A stretch of 64,000 nt of DNA from Rhodococcus sp. W8901 (GCF_013348805.1 NZ_CP054690.1:1240001-1304000); one strand, 5' to 3'. Positions 44,090 to 53,365 are shown, numbered from the stretch's first letter. Made by a program: numbers and translations. Notes: generated by a model not told the origin, from the sequence alone.

Positions 44090-44946
44090 CCGACATCGGA
44101 CTGCTCGGTGCGCTGTTGGGCGGTCTGCTCTCACTGGTAAGTCCCTGTTCGGCGTTGCTACTGCCGTCCTTCTTCGCCTACGCCTTCGACGGTGTGGGAC
44201 GGCTCGCAGCCCGGACCGCGGTGTTCTACGTCGGCCTCGCGGTGGTGCTGGTGCCGCTCGGCGCCGGCCTCGGGGCGATGGGATCGTTGCTGACCCAGCA
44301 CCGCGAGACGGTGACGACGGTCAGCGGTCTGGTGCTGATCGCGCTCGGTGTGATGACGGTGTTCGGCCGGGGATTCGCGTTCGCTCCCGCGCAACGCGCG
44401 GCGGGATCCGTCCGCATCTCCGGGACCGTGTCGGTGTTCGCGCTCGGAGCGGTCTACGGGTTCGCCGGGTTCTGTTCCGGGCCCCTGCTCGGCAGCGTTC
44501 TCACGATCGCGGTGGCCGGGGGCGGTGCCGGCTACGGCGGACTGCTGATGGCCGTCTACGCGCTCGGGATGACCGTGCCGCTCTTCGTGCTGGCGTTGCT
44601 CTGGGATCGATTCGAACTGGGACGGCGTCAGTGGTTGCGGGGCAAGCAGATCGCGCTCGGCCCGGTGCGTCTACACACGACGTCGCTGGTGTCGGGCCTG
44701 CTGTTCGTGGCACTCGGGGCCCTCTTTCTCGTCACGGACGGGACGGCGAACCTCGGCAGTGTGATGGGCGTGGACGACCAGTTCTCGCTCCAGGTCACGT
44801 TGAGTGAATGGGCCCGGAACGTCTCCGACGCGGGGATCCTGCTGGCGCTCGTGCTGGTGCTGTTCACGGTGGTGGCGGTGCGGGTGGTGCGTCGGCGCCG
44901 ATCCGAGTCCGCGGCGTCGGAGCCGGATCCGGGCCAGGGCGGCTGA
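44086..44946 (+). CDS. CcdA/DsbD-like electron-transfer membrane protein
   Basis: 286 residues, six to seven hydrophobic helices. The paired cysteines of the CcdA family are present: C21 in SLVSPCSALLLPSFFAY and C130 in GFAGFCSGPLLG. It should carry reducing equivalents across the membrane to extracytoplasmic thiol proteins, here most likely the DsbA-like protein encoded immediately upstream with an overlapping start (GTGA). Also similar to proteins supporting cytochrome c maturation, but no other ccs genes are nearby. Confidence 0.88.
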   Translation: MTDIGLLGALLGGLLSLVSPCSALLLPSFFAYAFDGVGRLAARTAVFYVGLAVVLVPLGAGLGAMGSLLTQHRETVTTVSGLVLIALGVMTVFGRGFAFAPAQRAAGSVRISGTVSVFALGAVYGFAGFCSGPLLGSVLTIAVAGGGAGYGGLLMAVYALGMTVPLFVLALLWDRFELGRRQWLRGKQIALGPVRLHTTSLVSGLLFVALGALFLVTDGTANLGSVMGVDDQFSLQVTLSEWARNVSDAGILLALVLVLFTVVAVRVVRRRRSESAASEPDPGQGG

Positions 44947-44993
44947 ACTACCGTGGGTGGCGCACCGCATGCACCATCGACGGAGAGGACGAC

Positions 44994-46325
44994 GTGGCCG
45001 AGTCTCTTGTGTGGTTTCGGCGCGATCTGCGACTGGCGGACCTGCCGACGTTGAGTTCGGCGGGGGAGCGCGCGTTGGGGTTGTTCGTCCTCGACGACCG
45101 GCTGCTCGGTCCGTCCGGCGGTCCCCGTCGAGACTTCCTGTGCCGCAGCCTCGTCGCGCTCGACGAGCGGATGGACGGGCGGCTGCTGGTGATGCGCGGC
45201 GATCCTGCCGAGGTGGTCCCTCGGGTCGCGAAAGCCGTTGGTGCGCGGGAGGTGCACGTCAGCGCCGACTACGGGCCGTACGGGCGGGAGCGCGACGCGG
45301 CGGTGGCCGAGCAGGTCGAGTTGGTGGCCACGGGCTCGCCGTACGCGATCGCGCCGGGCCGGGTGACCAAGGACGACGGCACCCCGTACAAGGTGTTCAC
45401 GCCGTGGTTCAAGCGGTGGCTCGACCACGGCTGGCGCGGGCCCGCGCAGACCGGCGTGGACACCGTCGCGTGGATCGACCCGGATGACGTTGGCGGGCTG
45501 CGTGATCGAGTGGCGATTCCGGCACCGTCGGAGCCGGGCCTCGAGGCGGGCGAGAGCGCGGCACTGACGCGGTGGCGGGAGTTCTGCGACGACGACCTGA
45601 TCCGCTACGACCACGAACGTGACCGTCCGGACCTCGACACCACCAGCCGGATGTCGGTGTACCTCAAGTTCGGCAACATCCACCCGCGCACCATGCTCGC
45701 GGATCTGGCGCGCCGGCGCAGCCGCGGCGCCGAGCAGTACCGGCGCCAGCTCGCGTGGCGAGACTTCTACGCGGACATCCTGTTCCAGCGTCCCGACAGC
45801 GCGCGCCGCAACTACGACCGCAGATTCGATGCGATCCGGCACGACGCCGGACTCGACGCCGACGCCTTGTTCGATGCGTGGTGCGCGGGCCGCACCGGGT
45901 ACCCGATCGTCGATGCCGGCATGCGGCAGCTGGCCGTCGAGGGGTGGATGCACAACCGGGTGCGGATGATCGTGGCGTCGTTCCTCGTCAAGGACCTGCA
46001 CCTGCCCTGGTGGCGCGGCGCGCGGTACTTCATGCAGCAGTTGGTGGACGGCGATCTGGCGTCGAATCAGCACGGCTGGCAGTGGACCGCCGGGTCCGGC
46101 ACCGACGCGGCCCCGTACTTCCGGGTGTTCAACCCGATCAGCCAGGGCGAGAAGTTCGATCCGACGGGCGAGTACGTGCGGCGGTGGGTGCCCGAACTGC
46201 GCGGCGTCGAGGGCAAGGCGGTGCACGCGTTGAAGGCCGGGCGCCCCGACGACTATCCCGGCCAGGTCGTCGACCACGCCGAGGAGCGGCGCGAGGCGCT
46301 GGCGCGCTACGGCGAACTGGGCTGA
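44994..46325 (+). CDS. Deoxyribodipyrimidine photolyase
   Basis: 443 residues, class I CPD photolyase/cryptochrome family. N-terminal antenna domain: VAESLVWFRRDLRLADLPTL. C-terminal FAD domain: RRQLAWRDFYADILFQRPDS, GYPIVDAGMRQLAVEGWMHN, QLVDGDLASNQHGWQWTAGS and DAAPYFRVFNPISQGEKFDP. It repairs UV-induced pyrimidine dimers with blue light. The length (443) is slightly short but all FAD-contact blocks are present. GTG start with RBS GGAGAGGACGAC. A hairpin follows the stop. Confidence 0.94.
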   Translation: MAESLVWFRRDLRLADLPTLSSAGERALGLFVLDDRLLGPSGGPRRDFLCRSLVALDERMDGRLLVMRGDPAEVVPRVAKAVGAREVHVSADYGPYGRERDAAVAEQVELVATGSPYAIAPGRVTKDDGTPYKVFTPWFKRWLDHGWRGPAQTGVDTVAWIDPDDVGGLRDRVAIPAPSEPGLEAGESAALTRWREFCDDDLIRYDHERDRPDLDTTSRMSVYLKFGNIHPRTMLADLARRRSRGAEQYRRQLAWRDFYADILFQRPDSARRNYDRRFDAIRHDAGLDADALFDAWCAGRTGYPIVDAGMRQLAVEGWMHNRVRMIVASFLVKDLHLPWWRGARYFMQQLVDGDLASNQHGWQWTAGSGTDAAPYFRVFNPISQGEKFDPTGEYVRRWVPELRGVEGKAVHALKAGRPDDYPGQVVDHAEERREALARYGELG

Positions 46326-46331
46326 TCGCCC

Positions 46332-46355
46332 GGGTGTCCCACTGGGTGGACACCC
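46332..46355 (+). terminator. Possible terminator after the photolyase gene
   Basis: Arms GGGTGTCC (46332-46339) and GGACACCC (46348-46355) with an 8-base loop, 7 bases after the photolyase stop. No T-run. Confidence 0.45.
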
Positions 46356-46414
46356 CCACTTTCGAGACCGCTGGCTGCGGTATAGCCTCGGCCCGCCCCT
46401 CGACGGAAGGTTTC

Positions 46415-47611
46415 ATGGTGTCCCAGATCGCTCCTCCTGACGTGTTCGCGCCGGCCAAGCTGGGCCCGATCACGCTGCGCAACCGCATCATCAAGTCGGC
46501 GACGTTCGAGGGACGGACGCCGCAAGCGCTGGTCACGGACGAGCTGATCGAGTTCCATCGCCAGCCGGCCGCGGGCGGTGTCGGCATGACGACCGTCGCG
46601 TACTGCGCCGTGCAGCCCGAGGGGCGCACCGAACGCGGGCAGCTGTGGATGCGTCCCGAGGTGGTGCCGGGACTGCGCAGGCTGACCGACGCCATCCACG
46701 CCGAGGGCGCCGCGGCGTCCGCGCAGATCGGGCACGCCGGTCCGGTCGCGAACGAGAAGTCCAACCGGCTGCCGGCGCTGGCACCGTCGACGTCGTTCAA
46801 CCCCATGAGCATGAAGAAGATCCACGCCGCGACCGCCGCCGACATCGCACGGATCACCCAGGCGCACGCCGACGCCGCCAAGTTCGCGATCGAGGGCGGC
46901 TTCGACGCCGTCGAGATCCATTTCGGCCACAACTACTTCGCGAGTTCGTTCCTGAGCCCCAAGCTGAACAAGCGCAAGGACAACTACGGCGGATCGCTCG
47001 AGAACCGGGCGCGGATCGTGCTGGAGACTGCGCGTGCCGTACGCGAGGCCGTCGGTGACCGGATCGCGATCCTCGCCAAGCTCAACATGGACGACGGCGT
47101 GCCCGGCGGCTTCTGGGTGGACGAGGCGATCCAGGTGGCCCAGTGGCTCGAGGCCGACGGCAGCCTCGACGCCCTCGAACTCACCATGGGCAGTTCGCTG
47201 CTGAACCCGATGTACCTGTTCAAGGGCGACGCCCCGGTCCGCGACTTCGCCAACGCGATGCCGCAGCCGATCAAGCTCGGCGTGCAAATGGTCGGCAAGG
47301 CGTTCATCAAGACCTACCCGTACGAGCCGCTGTTCATGCTCGAGGAGGCCCGGCAGATCCGGGCTGCGGTGAAGATGCCGCTGGTGCTGCTGGGCGGCGT
47401 GACCGACAAGGCCGGCATGGACACCGCGATGGCCGAGGGCTTCGAGTTCGTCGCGATGGCCCGCGCGCTGCTGCGGGAGCCGGACCTGATCAACCGCATC
47501 GAGGCCGAGTCGCGCACCCGGTCGCTGTGCATCCACTGCAACAAGTGCATGCCGACGATCTTCTCGGGTGCTCGCTGCGTCCTGGTCGATCCGGTGCCCG
47601 TCCGCCGCTAG
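46415..47611 (+). CDS. NADH:flavin oxidoreductase (old yellow enzyme family) with C-terminal cysteine cluster
   Basis: 398 residues, FMN TIM barrel. Family motifs: PDVFAPAKLGPITLRNRIIK, EIHFGHNYFASSFLSP, NKRKDNYGGSLENRARIVLE and LGGVTDKAGMDTAMAEGFEF. The C-terminus has CIHCNKCMPTIFSGARC (C-x2-C-x2-C-x9-C), resembling the FeS-cluster segment of 2,4-dienoyl-CoA/trimethylamine dehydrogenases, but the protein ends shortly after and has no FAD/NAD domain. It may reduce an activated alkene; substrate unknown. RBS GACGGAAGG. Confidence 0.9.
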   Translation: MVSQIAPPDVFAPAKLGPITLRNRIIKSATFEGRTPQALVTDELIEFHRQPAAGGVGMTTVAYCAVQPEGRTERGQLWMRPEVVPGLRRLTDAIHAEGAAASAQIGHAGPVANEKSNRLPALAPSTSFNPMSMKKIHAATAADIARITQAHADAAKFAIEGGFDAVEIHFGHNYFASSFLSPKLNKRKDNYGGSLENRARIVLETARAVREAVGDRIAILAKLNMDDGVPGGFWVDEAIQVAQWLEADGSLDALELTMGSSLLNPMYLFKGDAPVRDFANAMPQPIKLGVQMVGKAFIKTYPYEPLFMLEEARQIRAAVKMPLVLLGGVTDKAGMDTAMAEGFEFVAMARALLREPDLINRIEAESRTRSLCIHCNKCMPTIFSGARCVLVDPVPVRR

Positions 47612-47627
47612 CGTGCCGGGCGAGCCG

Positions 47628-48467
47628 TCAGATGCACGCCCACGCGTACTCGACGGCCGCCCGGACGTCGGCGGCCCACTCGCTCCAGACGGACTCGTGT
47701 GTCAGCAGGTCGGCCACGGAACACAACGCGTCGGTGGCCTCGCGCACGATCTCGAGCACAAGATGGAACTGGTAGCCGCCGACGGTGGCCAGGTGGACGT
47801 AGTCGGTGGCGTGCGGCGACGCGTGCAGCGACTGCACGTCCAGCGGGCCGCCGTCACGCGCGGTGGCGGCGCCCAGTTCGACGAGTTCGACCAGCGCGGC
47901 GACCGGTGCATGCGGACCGGGCAGTGGCAGCGGATCGGTTTCCGTCGCAACAAGCTCCGCGGACACCAAGGCGGCCGGGAGGTCCAGGTCGACGTTCTCG
48001 GACGCCGCCGCCGCGGTGAGCCGGCCACGGGTGCGCGCCGATGCGGCCGCGAGCTGCGCCGCCACCCGCTCGCCCGCGGATGATTCCAGCGCAGCCAGGA
48101 TGCGGAGTCGTTCGGCGGCCGACCCGAGCAGTGTCCACACGGTTGTCATGCGTCCGGCCTCGAACGGCGCGACGGCGTCGAGCAGCGTGTTCAGGATCTC
48201 GTCGTACTGGGCGATCGACGCGATCAAACGTATGCCCGGTCCGTCGGCCCAGTCGGGATCGGTGGACCGCTCCTTGCGTTCCGACTCGCGGAGGGCGTTC
48301 AGGTCCCGCTCCAGGCACGCCTGGACCGTCGCGACGAATTCGCGCAGCAGGGCACCCTGGTTCGACAGCTCCACGCCCTCGGTGTCGTGCAGGAAATGGC
48401 GCCGCGGGCTGTTCGCGACGAGATCACGCAGGAGGGCGTGGACGGACGGCGTGGCGACTGCGGACAA
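47628..48467 (-). CDS. Hypothetical helical protein
   Basis: 279 residues, no recognised family. Predicted mostly alpha-helical, Ala-rich, with no signal peptide or membrane helix. Segments such as ALLREFVATVQACLERDLNA and IASIAQYDEILNTLLDAVAP suggest a coiled helical bundle. The likely start is TTG 48467, preceded by GAGGGGGAGAA. Upstream lies an AT-rich stretch with a tandem 11-base repeat and a palindrome. Convergent with the OYE gene, 16 bases apart. Confidence 0.6.
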   Translation of the reverse strand: MSAVATPSVHALLRDLVANSPRRHFLHDTEGVELSNQGALLREFVATVQACLERDLNALRESERKERSTDPDWADGPGIRLIASIAQYDEILNTLLDAVAPFEAGRMTTVWTLLGSAAERLRILAALESSAGERVAAQLAAASARTRGRLTAAAASENVDLDLPAALVSAELVATETDPLPLPGPHAPVAALVELVELGAATARDGGPLDVQSLHASPHATDYVHLATVGGYQFHLVLEIVREATDALCSVADLLTHESVWSEWAADVRAAVEYAWACI

Positions 48468-48538
48468 TTCTCCCCCTCGGGCAAATGCGAATCGGTGGCG
48501 TCGAATCGAGGATCGGGTGAAACCCTGTCCGTGAACCT

Positions 48539-48560
48539 ACCGTGATTGTACCGTGATGGT
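48539..48560. repeat. Tandem 11-base repeat upstream of the hypothetical gene
   Basis: ACCGTGATTGT and ACCGTGATGGT adjoin each other (10 of 11 bases equal), about 72 bases upstream of the TTG start of the minus-strand hypothetical gene. Together with the palindrome GTCGAATTGATTCGAC at 48619-48634 it marks a regulatory-looking region. Confidence 0.45.
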
Positions 48561-48655
48561 CAAGGATGGCGCATGTCCTGACCTGCGGGTTTGGGTGATT
48601 GAACTTATATGTCGTTTGGTCGAATTGATTCGACTGGTCCCATTTATCCGAAATA

Positions 48656-48691
48656 GGAAAGGCTCCGCACCTTGCGGTGCGGAGCCTTTCC
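48656..48691 (-). terminator. prpE terminator
   Basis: Arms GGAAAGGCTCCGCACC (48656-48671) and GGTGCGGAGCCTTTCC (48676-48691) with a TTGC loop, 16-base perfect stem, starting 14 bases past the prpE stop on the minus strand and followed by an A/T-rich stretch. Confidence 0.85.
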
Positions 48692-48705
48692 GTCGACGGC
48701 GGTTC

Positions 48706-50619
48706 CTATCCGCGCAGCAGCTTCTCGAGCTCCTCGAGGACCGAGGGATCCTCGATCGTGGACGGCACGGTGTACTCGGCGTTGTCGGCGATCTGACGCA
48801 TCGTCTTGCGCAGGATCTTGCCGGAGCGGGTCTTCGGCAGCGCCTGCACGACGGTGACGTCGCGGAACGTGGCGACGGCGCCGATCTGCTCGCGCACCAT
48901 CGCGACCAGTTCCTTGCGCAGCACCTCGTCGTCGATCTCCACACCCGCCTTGAGGACGACGTAGCCGCTGGGGCGCTGGCCCTTGAGTTCGTCGTGGATG
49001 CCGATGACGGCGCACTCGGCAACCGCCGGGTGCCCGGCGACCACGGCCTCCATGCTGCCCGTCGAAAGCCGGTGCCCGGCAACGTTGATGACGTCGTCGC
49101 TGCGGCCGAGGACGAAGACATAGCCGTCCTCGTCGATGTAGCCGGAGTCGCCCGTGAGGTAGTACCCGTCGAACGTCGACAGGTACGACTTCACGTACCG
49201 GTCCTCGTCGCGCCACAGCCCGGCCAGGGTGCCCGGGGGCAGCGGCAGGGCGATCACGATGTTGCCCTCGGTGCCGGCCGAGACGGGGGCGCCCTCGCCG
49301 TCGACGATGCCCACCCGGTAGCCGGGGACGGGCACGGTGGGGGAGCCGGCCTTGATCGGCATCGGTTCCAGCCCACGCATGTTCGCGCAGATCGCCCAGC
49401 CGGTCTCGGTCTGCCACCAGTGGTCGATCACCGGGACGCCGAGCTTCTCGGTGGCCCAGACGTACGTGTCGGGGTCGAGGCGCTCGCCGGCCGCGAACAG
49501 CGTCGTCATCGACGAGATGTCGTACTTGGCAAGCTCGTTCGCATCCGGGTCGGCCTTGCGGATGGCGCGGATCGCGGTGGGGGCGGTGAACAGCGCGGAG
49601 ACGTTGTGCTCCTGGACGACTCGCCAGAACGCGCCGGCGTCGGGCGTGCCGACGGGCTTGCCCTCGTACATCACCGTGGTCGCACCCGCGAGCAGCGGCG
49701 CGTAGACGATGTAGGAGTGGCCCACGACCCAGCCGACGTCGGACGCGGTCCACATGACCTGGCCGGGACCGATGTCGTAGATGTTGCGCATCGACCACGT
49801 CAGCGCGACGGCGTGACCACCGTTGTCCCGGACGACGCCCTTGGGCTTTCCGGTGGTGCCGGAGGTGTAGAGGATGTACAGCGGGTCCGTGGCCGCAACG
49901 GAGACCGGCGCGGCATCGGTTGCGTCGGCGGCAAGTTCGTCCCAGTCGAACCACGCCGCGCCGCGGTCGCGGTAGTCGGCGGCCGAGCCGGGGATCGTCT
50001 CGCGGTTCTTGACGATGACGGTGTGCGGCGGGTGCGCCGACATCCCCAGCGCCTGATCGACCATCGGCAGGTACTCGATGGTGCGGCCGGGTTCGAGGCC
50101 GCCCGAGGCGGTGACCAGCACGACGGGCTGGGCGTCGTCGATGCGGGTGGCGAGCTCCTTGGCGGCGAAGCCGCCGAACACGACCGAGTGGACGGCGCCG
50201 ATGCGCGCGCACGCGAGCATCGCGATCGCGGCCTCGGGGATCATCGGCATGTAGATGATGACGCGGTCGCCGGCGACGACACCCTGCTCGGCGAGCACAC
50301 CCGCGAAGCGCGCGACCTCCGCCAGCAGTTCGGCATAGGTGTACGTGCGCTGGGCCGGAACCATGGCCGAGTCGTAGATCAGCGCGGCCTGGTCGCCGTG
50401 GCCGTCGCGCACGTGCCGGTCGAGCGCGTTGAAGCACGTGTTGAGGGCGGCGTCCGGGAACCAGCGGTACGCGGGCGCGTTCGAGTCGTCGAGGGCGCGG
50501 GTCGGCGCGGTGTCCCACTCGACGGCGTCGGCGGCGGCGAGCCAGAACTTCTCCGGCTGCTCCACGCTCTGGCGGAAGGCCTCGGCGTACGCGCCTGTTG
50601 CGTGCTCGGCTGGGCTCAT
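48706..50619 (-). CDS. prpE: Propionyl-CoA synthetase (acetyl-CoA synthetase family)
   Basis: 637 residues. N-terminal ACAS_N block with EQPEKFWLAAADAVEWDTAP; P-loop YTSGTTGKPKGVVRDNGGHA; DVGWVVGHSYIVYAPLLAG, where VVGHS is typical of PrpE as opposed to VTGHS in Acs; TGDSGYIDEDGYVFVLGRSD; and the acetylatable catalytic lysine in LPKTRSGKILRK near the end. It activates propionate (possibly also acetate) to the CoA ester. ATG 50619 with RBS GAGAGGACACG. Single gene with its own terminator; no methylcitrate genes are adjacent, though citA lies in the window. Confidence 0.92.
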   Translation of the reverse strand: MSPAEHATGAYAEAFRQSVEQPEKFWLAAADAVEWDTAPTRALDDSNAPAYRWFPDAALNTCFNALDRHVRDGHGDQAALIYDSAMVPAQRTYTYAELLAEVARFAGVLAEQGVVAGDRVIIYMPMIPEAAIAMLACARIGAVHSVVFGGFAAKELATRIDDAQPVVLVTASGGLEPGRTIEYLPMVDQALGMSAHPPHTVIVKNRETIPGSAADYRDRGAAWFDWDELAADATDAAPVSVAATDPLYILYTSGTTGKPKGVVRDNGGHAVALTWSMRNIYDIGPGQVMWTASDVGWVVGHSYIVYAPLLAGATTVMYEGKPVGTPDAGAFWRVVQEHNVSALFTAPTAIRAIRKADPDANELAKYDISSMTTLFAAGERLDPDTYVWATEKLGVPVIDHWWQTETGWAICANMRGLEPMPIKAGSPTVPVPGYRVGIVDGEGAPVSAGTEGNIVIALPLPPGTLAGLWRDEDRYVKSYLSTFDGYYLTGDSGYIDEDGYVFVLGRSDDVINVAGHRLSTGSMEAVVAGHPAVAECAVIGIHDELKGQRPSGYVVLKAGVEIDDEVLRKELVAMVREQIGAVATFRDVTVVQALPKTRSGKILRKTMRQIADNAEYTVPSTIEDPSVLEELEKLLRG

Positions 50620-50775
50620 CGATTCGTGTCCTCTCGGTAACTGACCACGCATCTGTGATGCACACAACACATTATTCGACCGGTGGTCGTTCGACGTGTC
50701 GGTCCGCCCTCCGTGGGTTCGGCGTGCGCCGGACGGTGGGGAACGGTCGGTGAACGGCATGGACGGTTGTCCGAG

Positions 50776-51513
50776 TCACCGTCGGCGCAGGCTCCGGTAG
50801 TGCGCGCGCAGGTCGGTGTCGAGATGCTCGGTCGCGTAGCTCAGCGCGGTCGCGCCCATGTCGGCGGCGTGCTCGTCGAGGAATCCGGTGAGCAGGACGC
50901 GGTCCACCCGCTTGCCCACCTCCCGCAACATCCACCCGGTCGCCTTCTGCGTCAGGTCGCGCCGATCCCCGAGGACGCGGGCCGCCATCGCGAGGGTGGT
51001 CGACGCGTCACCGTTGCGGACGAATCCGAACGTCGTCAGCAGCGCAACCCGGCGGCGCCACAGGTCCTCGTCGGTTCCCAGCTCGAAGACGAGATCGCGA
51101 GGACGGTCGTACAGCCAGTCGCCGAGGATGTACGGGGCGGACTGGTCCACCAGGTCCCAGTTGTTCACCCGTCCCCGTCGGACCGCCGCGAGATAGCTGT
51201 CCGCGATCCGTCCACGCGCGGCGTCGTCCCGCGTGCGAGCCGCGCTCGCCCGGCCGAACTGTTCGACCAGGATCAGCAGGCCCGCGAGGCGGTGCTCGTG
51301 GACGGGGGAGTCGAGCAGGACGTCGACCTCGGTGAGCGGGAGTGCGGCGAACTGCTTCGCGAGCTTGCGGATCGCGGGCACCCGCACCCCGATGAAGACG
51401 TCGCCCTCGCCGTACTCACCGGGGCCGGTCTTGAAGAACCGCTGGAGGTGCTGCGCGTCGCCCGCGTCGGCGTTCTCGGCCAGCGCGTCGGCCACCTGGG
51501 AGACATCGGGCAT
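50776..51513 (-). CDS. DNA alkylation repair protein (AlkD-like)
   Basis: 245 residues, ARM/HEAT-repeat alkylpurine glycosylase family (PF08713). GVRVPAIRKLAKQFAALPLT, VNNWDLVDQSAPYILGDWLY and QKATGWMLREVGKRV are typical of this family, the W-D of NNWDLVD being the region that contacts the lesion. It removes bulky N-alkylated purines without base flipping. ATG 51513. Divergent from the GPP34 gene with only 40 bases between starts, so regulation is shared. Confidence 0.9.
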   Translation of the reverse strand: MPDVSQVADALAENADAGDAQHLQRFFKTGPGEYGEGDVFIGVRVPAIRKLAKQFAALPLTEVDVLLDSPVHEHRLAGLLILVEQFGRASAARTRDDAARGRIADSYLAAVRRGRVNNWDLVDQSAPYILGDWLYDRPRDLVFELGTDEDLWRRRVALLTTFGFVRNGDASTTLAMAARVLGDRRDLTQKATGWMLREVGKRVDRVLLTGFLDEHAADMGATALSYATEHLDTDLRAHYRSLRRR

Positions 51514-51553
51514 GGTCGGACCCTGCCACATCCGGGATCCGTACGGTGGAGCC

Positions 51554-52231
51554 ATGACGCTCATCGCCGAAGATCTGCTGCTGTTGCTGCTCGACGACGA
51601 GTCCGGCACCCCGCTCGTGGACGGCACGAAACTGCCCCGCGTGCTCGCCGGCGCCGTGCTGCTCGAGCTCGCCCTCGACGGCTACGTCACGCCCGCCGAG
51701 GCGGGGGAGGACGTCAAGAAGGGTCGCCTGGCCGTGCGACTCGACGGGACCCCCGACGATCCGATCCTCGCTCGCACCCTCGACGTGATCCGCGATGTCG
51801 GCCGGCCGATGAAGCCCGAGACCGTGATCGAGAAGCTCGACGCCGAACTGCGGATCGCGGTGTTCGAGCGGGTGATCGGCCGCGGCTGGGTTCGCGAGAG
51901 CCGCCGCAAGGTTCTCGGGATCTTCCCCACGAAGACATGGCCGCCGGTCGACGAGAGCCACGAGCGTGCGGTCCGGGACCAGCTGTCCGGCGTTCTGATC
52001 GAGGGCCTGGACCCCGGTCCCCGCACCGCCGCGCTGGTCTCGTTGCTGTCCGCCGTCGACGCCGCGGCCAAGGCGTTCCCCGACGCCGATCGCAAGGCGA
52101 TCCGCAAGCGTGCCAAGGATATTGCGGACGGCGAATGGGCGGGAGCCGCGGTGCGCAAGGCCGTCGACGCGATCAACACCGCCGTCATGGTGGCCGTCAT
52201 CGTGCCGGCGGCCATGATCGGCAGTTCCTGA
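51554..52231 (+). CDS. GPP34 (GOLPH3-like) family phosphoprotein
   Basis: 225 residues. LIAEDLLLLLLDDESGTPLV at the start and ELALDGYVT...GRLAV follow the GPP34 fold; FERVIGRGWVRESRRKVLGI and KTWPPVDESHERAVRDQL occur in all actinobacterial members. The eukaryotic relative GOLPH3 binds phosphatidylinositol-4-phosphate; bacterial roles are unknown. The C-terminus contains a hydrophobic helix (AVMVAVIVPAAMIG). RBS GGTGGAG. Confidence 0.88.
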   Translation: MTLIAEDLLLLLLDDESGTPLVDGTKLPRVLAGAVLLELALDGYVTPAEAGEDVKKGRLAVRLDGTPDDPILARTLDVIRDVGRPMKPETVIEKLDAELRIAVFERVIGRGWVRESRRKVLGIFPTKTWPPVDESHERAVRDQLSGVLIEGLDPGPRTAALVSLLSAVDAAAKAFPDADRKAIRKRAKDIADGEWAGAAVRKAVDAINTAVMVAVIVPAAMIGSS

Positions 52232-52306
52232 CCCCTGCCGGCCGGGTTCAACTGCCGAACGGCCACAGCGCCACCCCGTCGATGTTCGCGACGTCGGACG
52301 TTCAGA

Positions 52307-53365
52307 TCACTCGCGTCCGGCCGAGATCCACTGCGGTCCATTGAAGGTGAGATTTCTGCCGCCTGCGGCCATGTCGGCCGCACCGTCGAGGCACGTCAGC
52401 TGTTCGTCGGACAGCGATATCGACAGCGACGCGGCATTCTCGTCGATCCGTGTCGCTCGCCGAGTTCCTGGGATCGGTACGACGGGTATGCCCATCCGCG
52501 TGCCGCGGGAGTAGAGCCAGGCCAGGGCAGCCTGAGCCGGCGTTGCGCCAATCTCGTCGGCGATCGACCGGACGATGTCGACGACCGCTTGGTTCGCCTC
52601 GAAGTTCTGATCGAATCGCGACTGTCCGGCGCGCATGGAGTTCGCGACGGACTCCTTCGTCAGCGTGCCGGTGAGAAATCCCCGACCCAGCGGAGAGTAC
52701 GGAACGAATCCGGCGCCGACCTCGATCGCCGCAGGCACCACGTGCCGTTCCACATCACGCGACCAGATGCTCCACTCGCTCTGAACGGCCGCCACCGGAT
52801 GTACAGCCGCCGCTGCGCGTAACTCGGTGCCGGTCACTTCCGACAGGCCGACGTGTCGAATCTTGCCCTCGCGGACGAGCTCGGCCATAGCGCCGACCGT
52901 TTCCTCGATCGGTCGGTCGAGTTCGCGTCGGTGCATGTAGTACAGGTCGATGACATCGGTTCCCAGCCGCCGCAACGACGCTTCGCAAGCCGACTTCACG
53001 TAGTCTCGATCGCCCCTGATCGAGTTGCCGCCCGCGCTGCCCCCGACCGTGCCGGTTATTCCGAACTTCGTCGCCAGCCGCACCTCGTCGCGCCGGTGCC
53101 TCAGCACTTCTGCGATGAGTTCCTCGTTGGTTCCGGCGGGCCCCTCGGCGCCCGGGCGGGGTTCACCGTACACATCGGCCGTGTCGATGAAGGAGATCCC
53201 GATGTCGATGGCGTGGTTGATGGTTTGCAGGGCCTCTGCCGGATCCGACCGGCCGTAGACATGGCTGAATGCCATAGCTCCGAGGCCCATTCGGCTAACC
53301 GAGAGACCATCACCGAGTTCCACGGTTGATACGACATCAGGATTGGTGGGGGAGTGTTCTGTCAT
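52307..53365 (-). CDS. Aldo/keto reductase
   Basis: 352 residues, TIM-barrel NADPH-dependent reductase. Catalytic tetrad: Asp and Tyr in FIDTADVYGEPRPG, Lys in VRLATKFGI, His in DLYYMHRRELDRPIE. C-terminal cofactor motif IPVVPIPGTRRATRIDENAA. It reduces a reactive carbonyl. Its start overlaps the stop of the MerR regulator (ATGA), so the pair is one operon and the reductase is probably induced by the compound that MerR senses. Confidence 0.92.
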   Translation of the reverse strand: MTEHSPTNPDVVSTVELGDGLSVSRMGLGAMAFSHVYGRSDPAEALQTINHAIDIGISFIDTADVYGEPRPGAEGPAGTNEELIAEVLRHRRDEVRLATKFGITGTVGGSAGGNSIRGDRDYVKSACEASLRRLGTDVIDLYYMHRRELDRPIEETVGAMAELVREGKIRHVGLSEVTGTELRAAAAVHPVAAVQSEWSIWSRDVERHVVPAAIEVGAGFVPYSPLGRGFLTGTLTKESVANSMRAGQSRFDQNFEANQAVVDIVRSIADEIGATPAQAALAWLYSRGTRMGIPVVPIPGTRRATRIDENAASLSISLSDEQLTCLDGAADMAAGGRNLTFNGPQWISAGRE

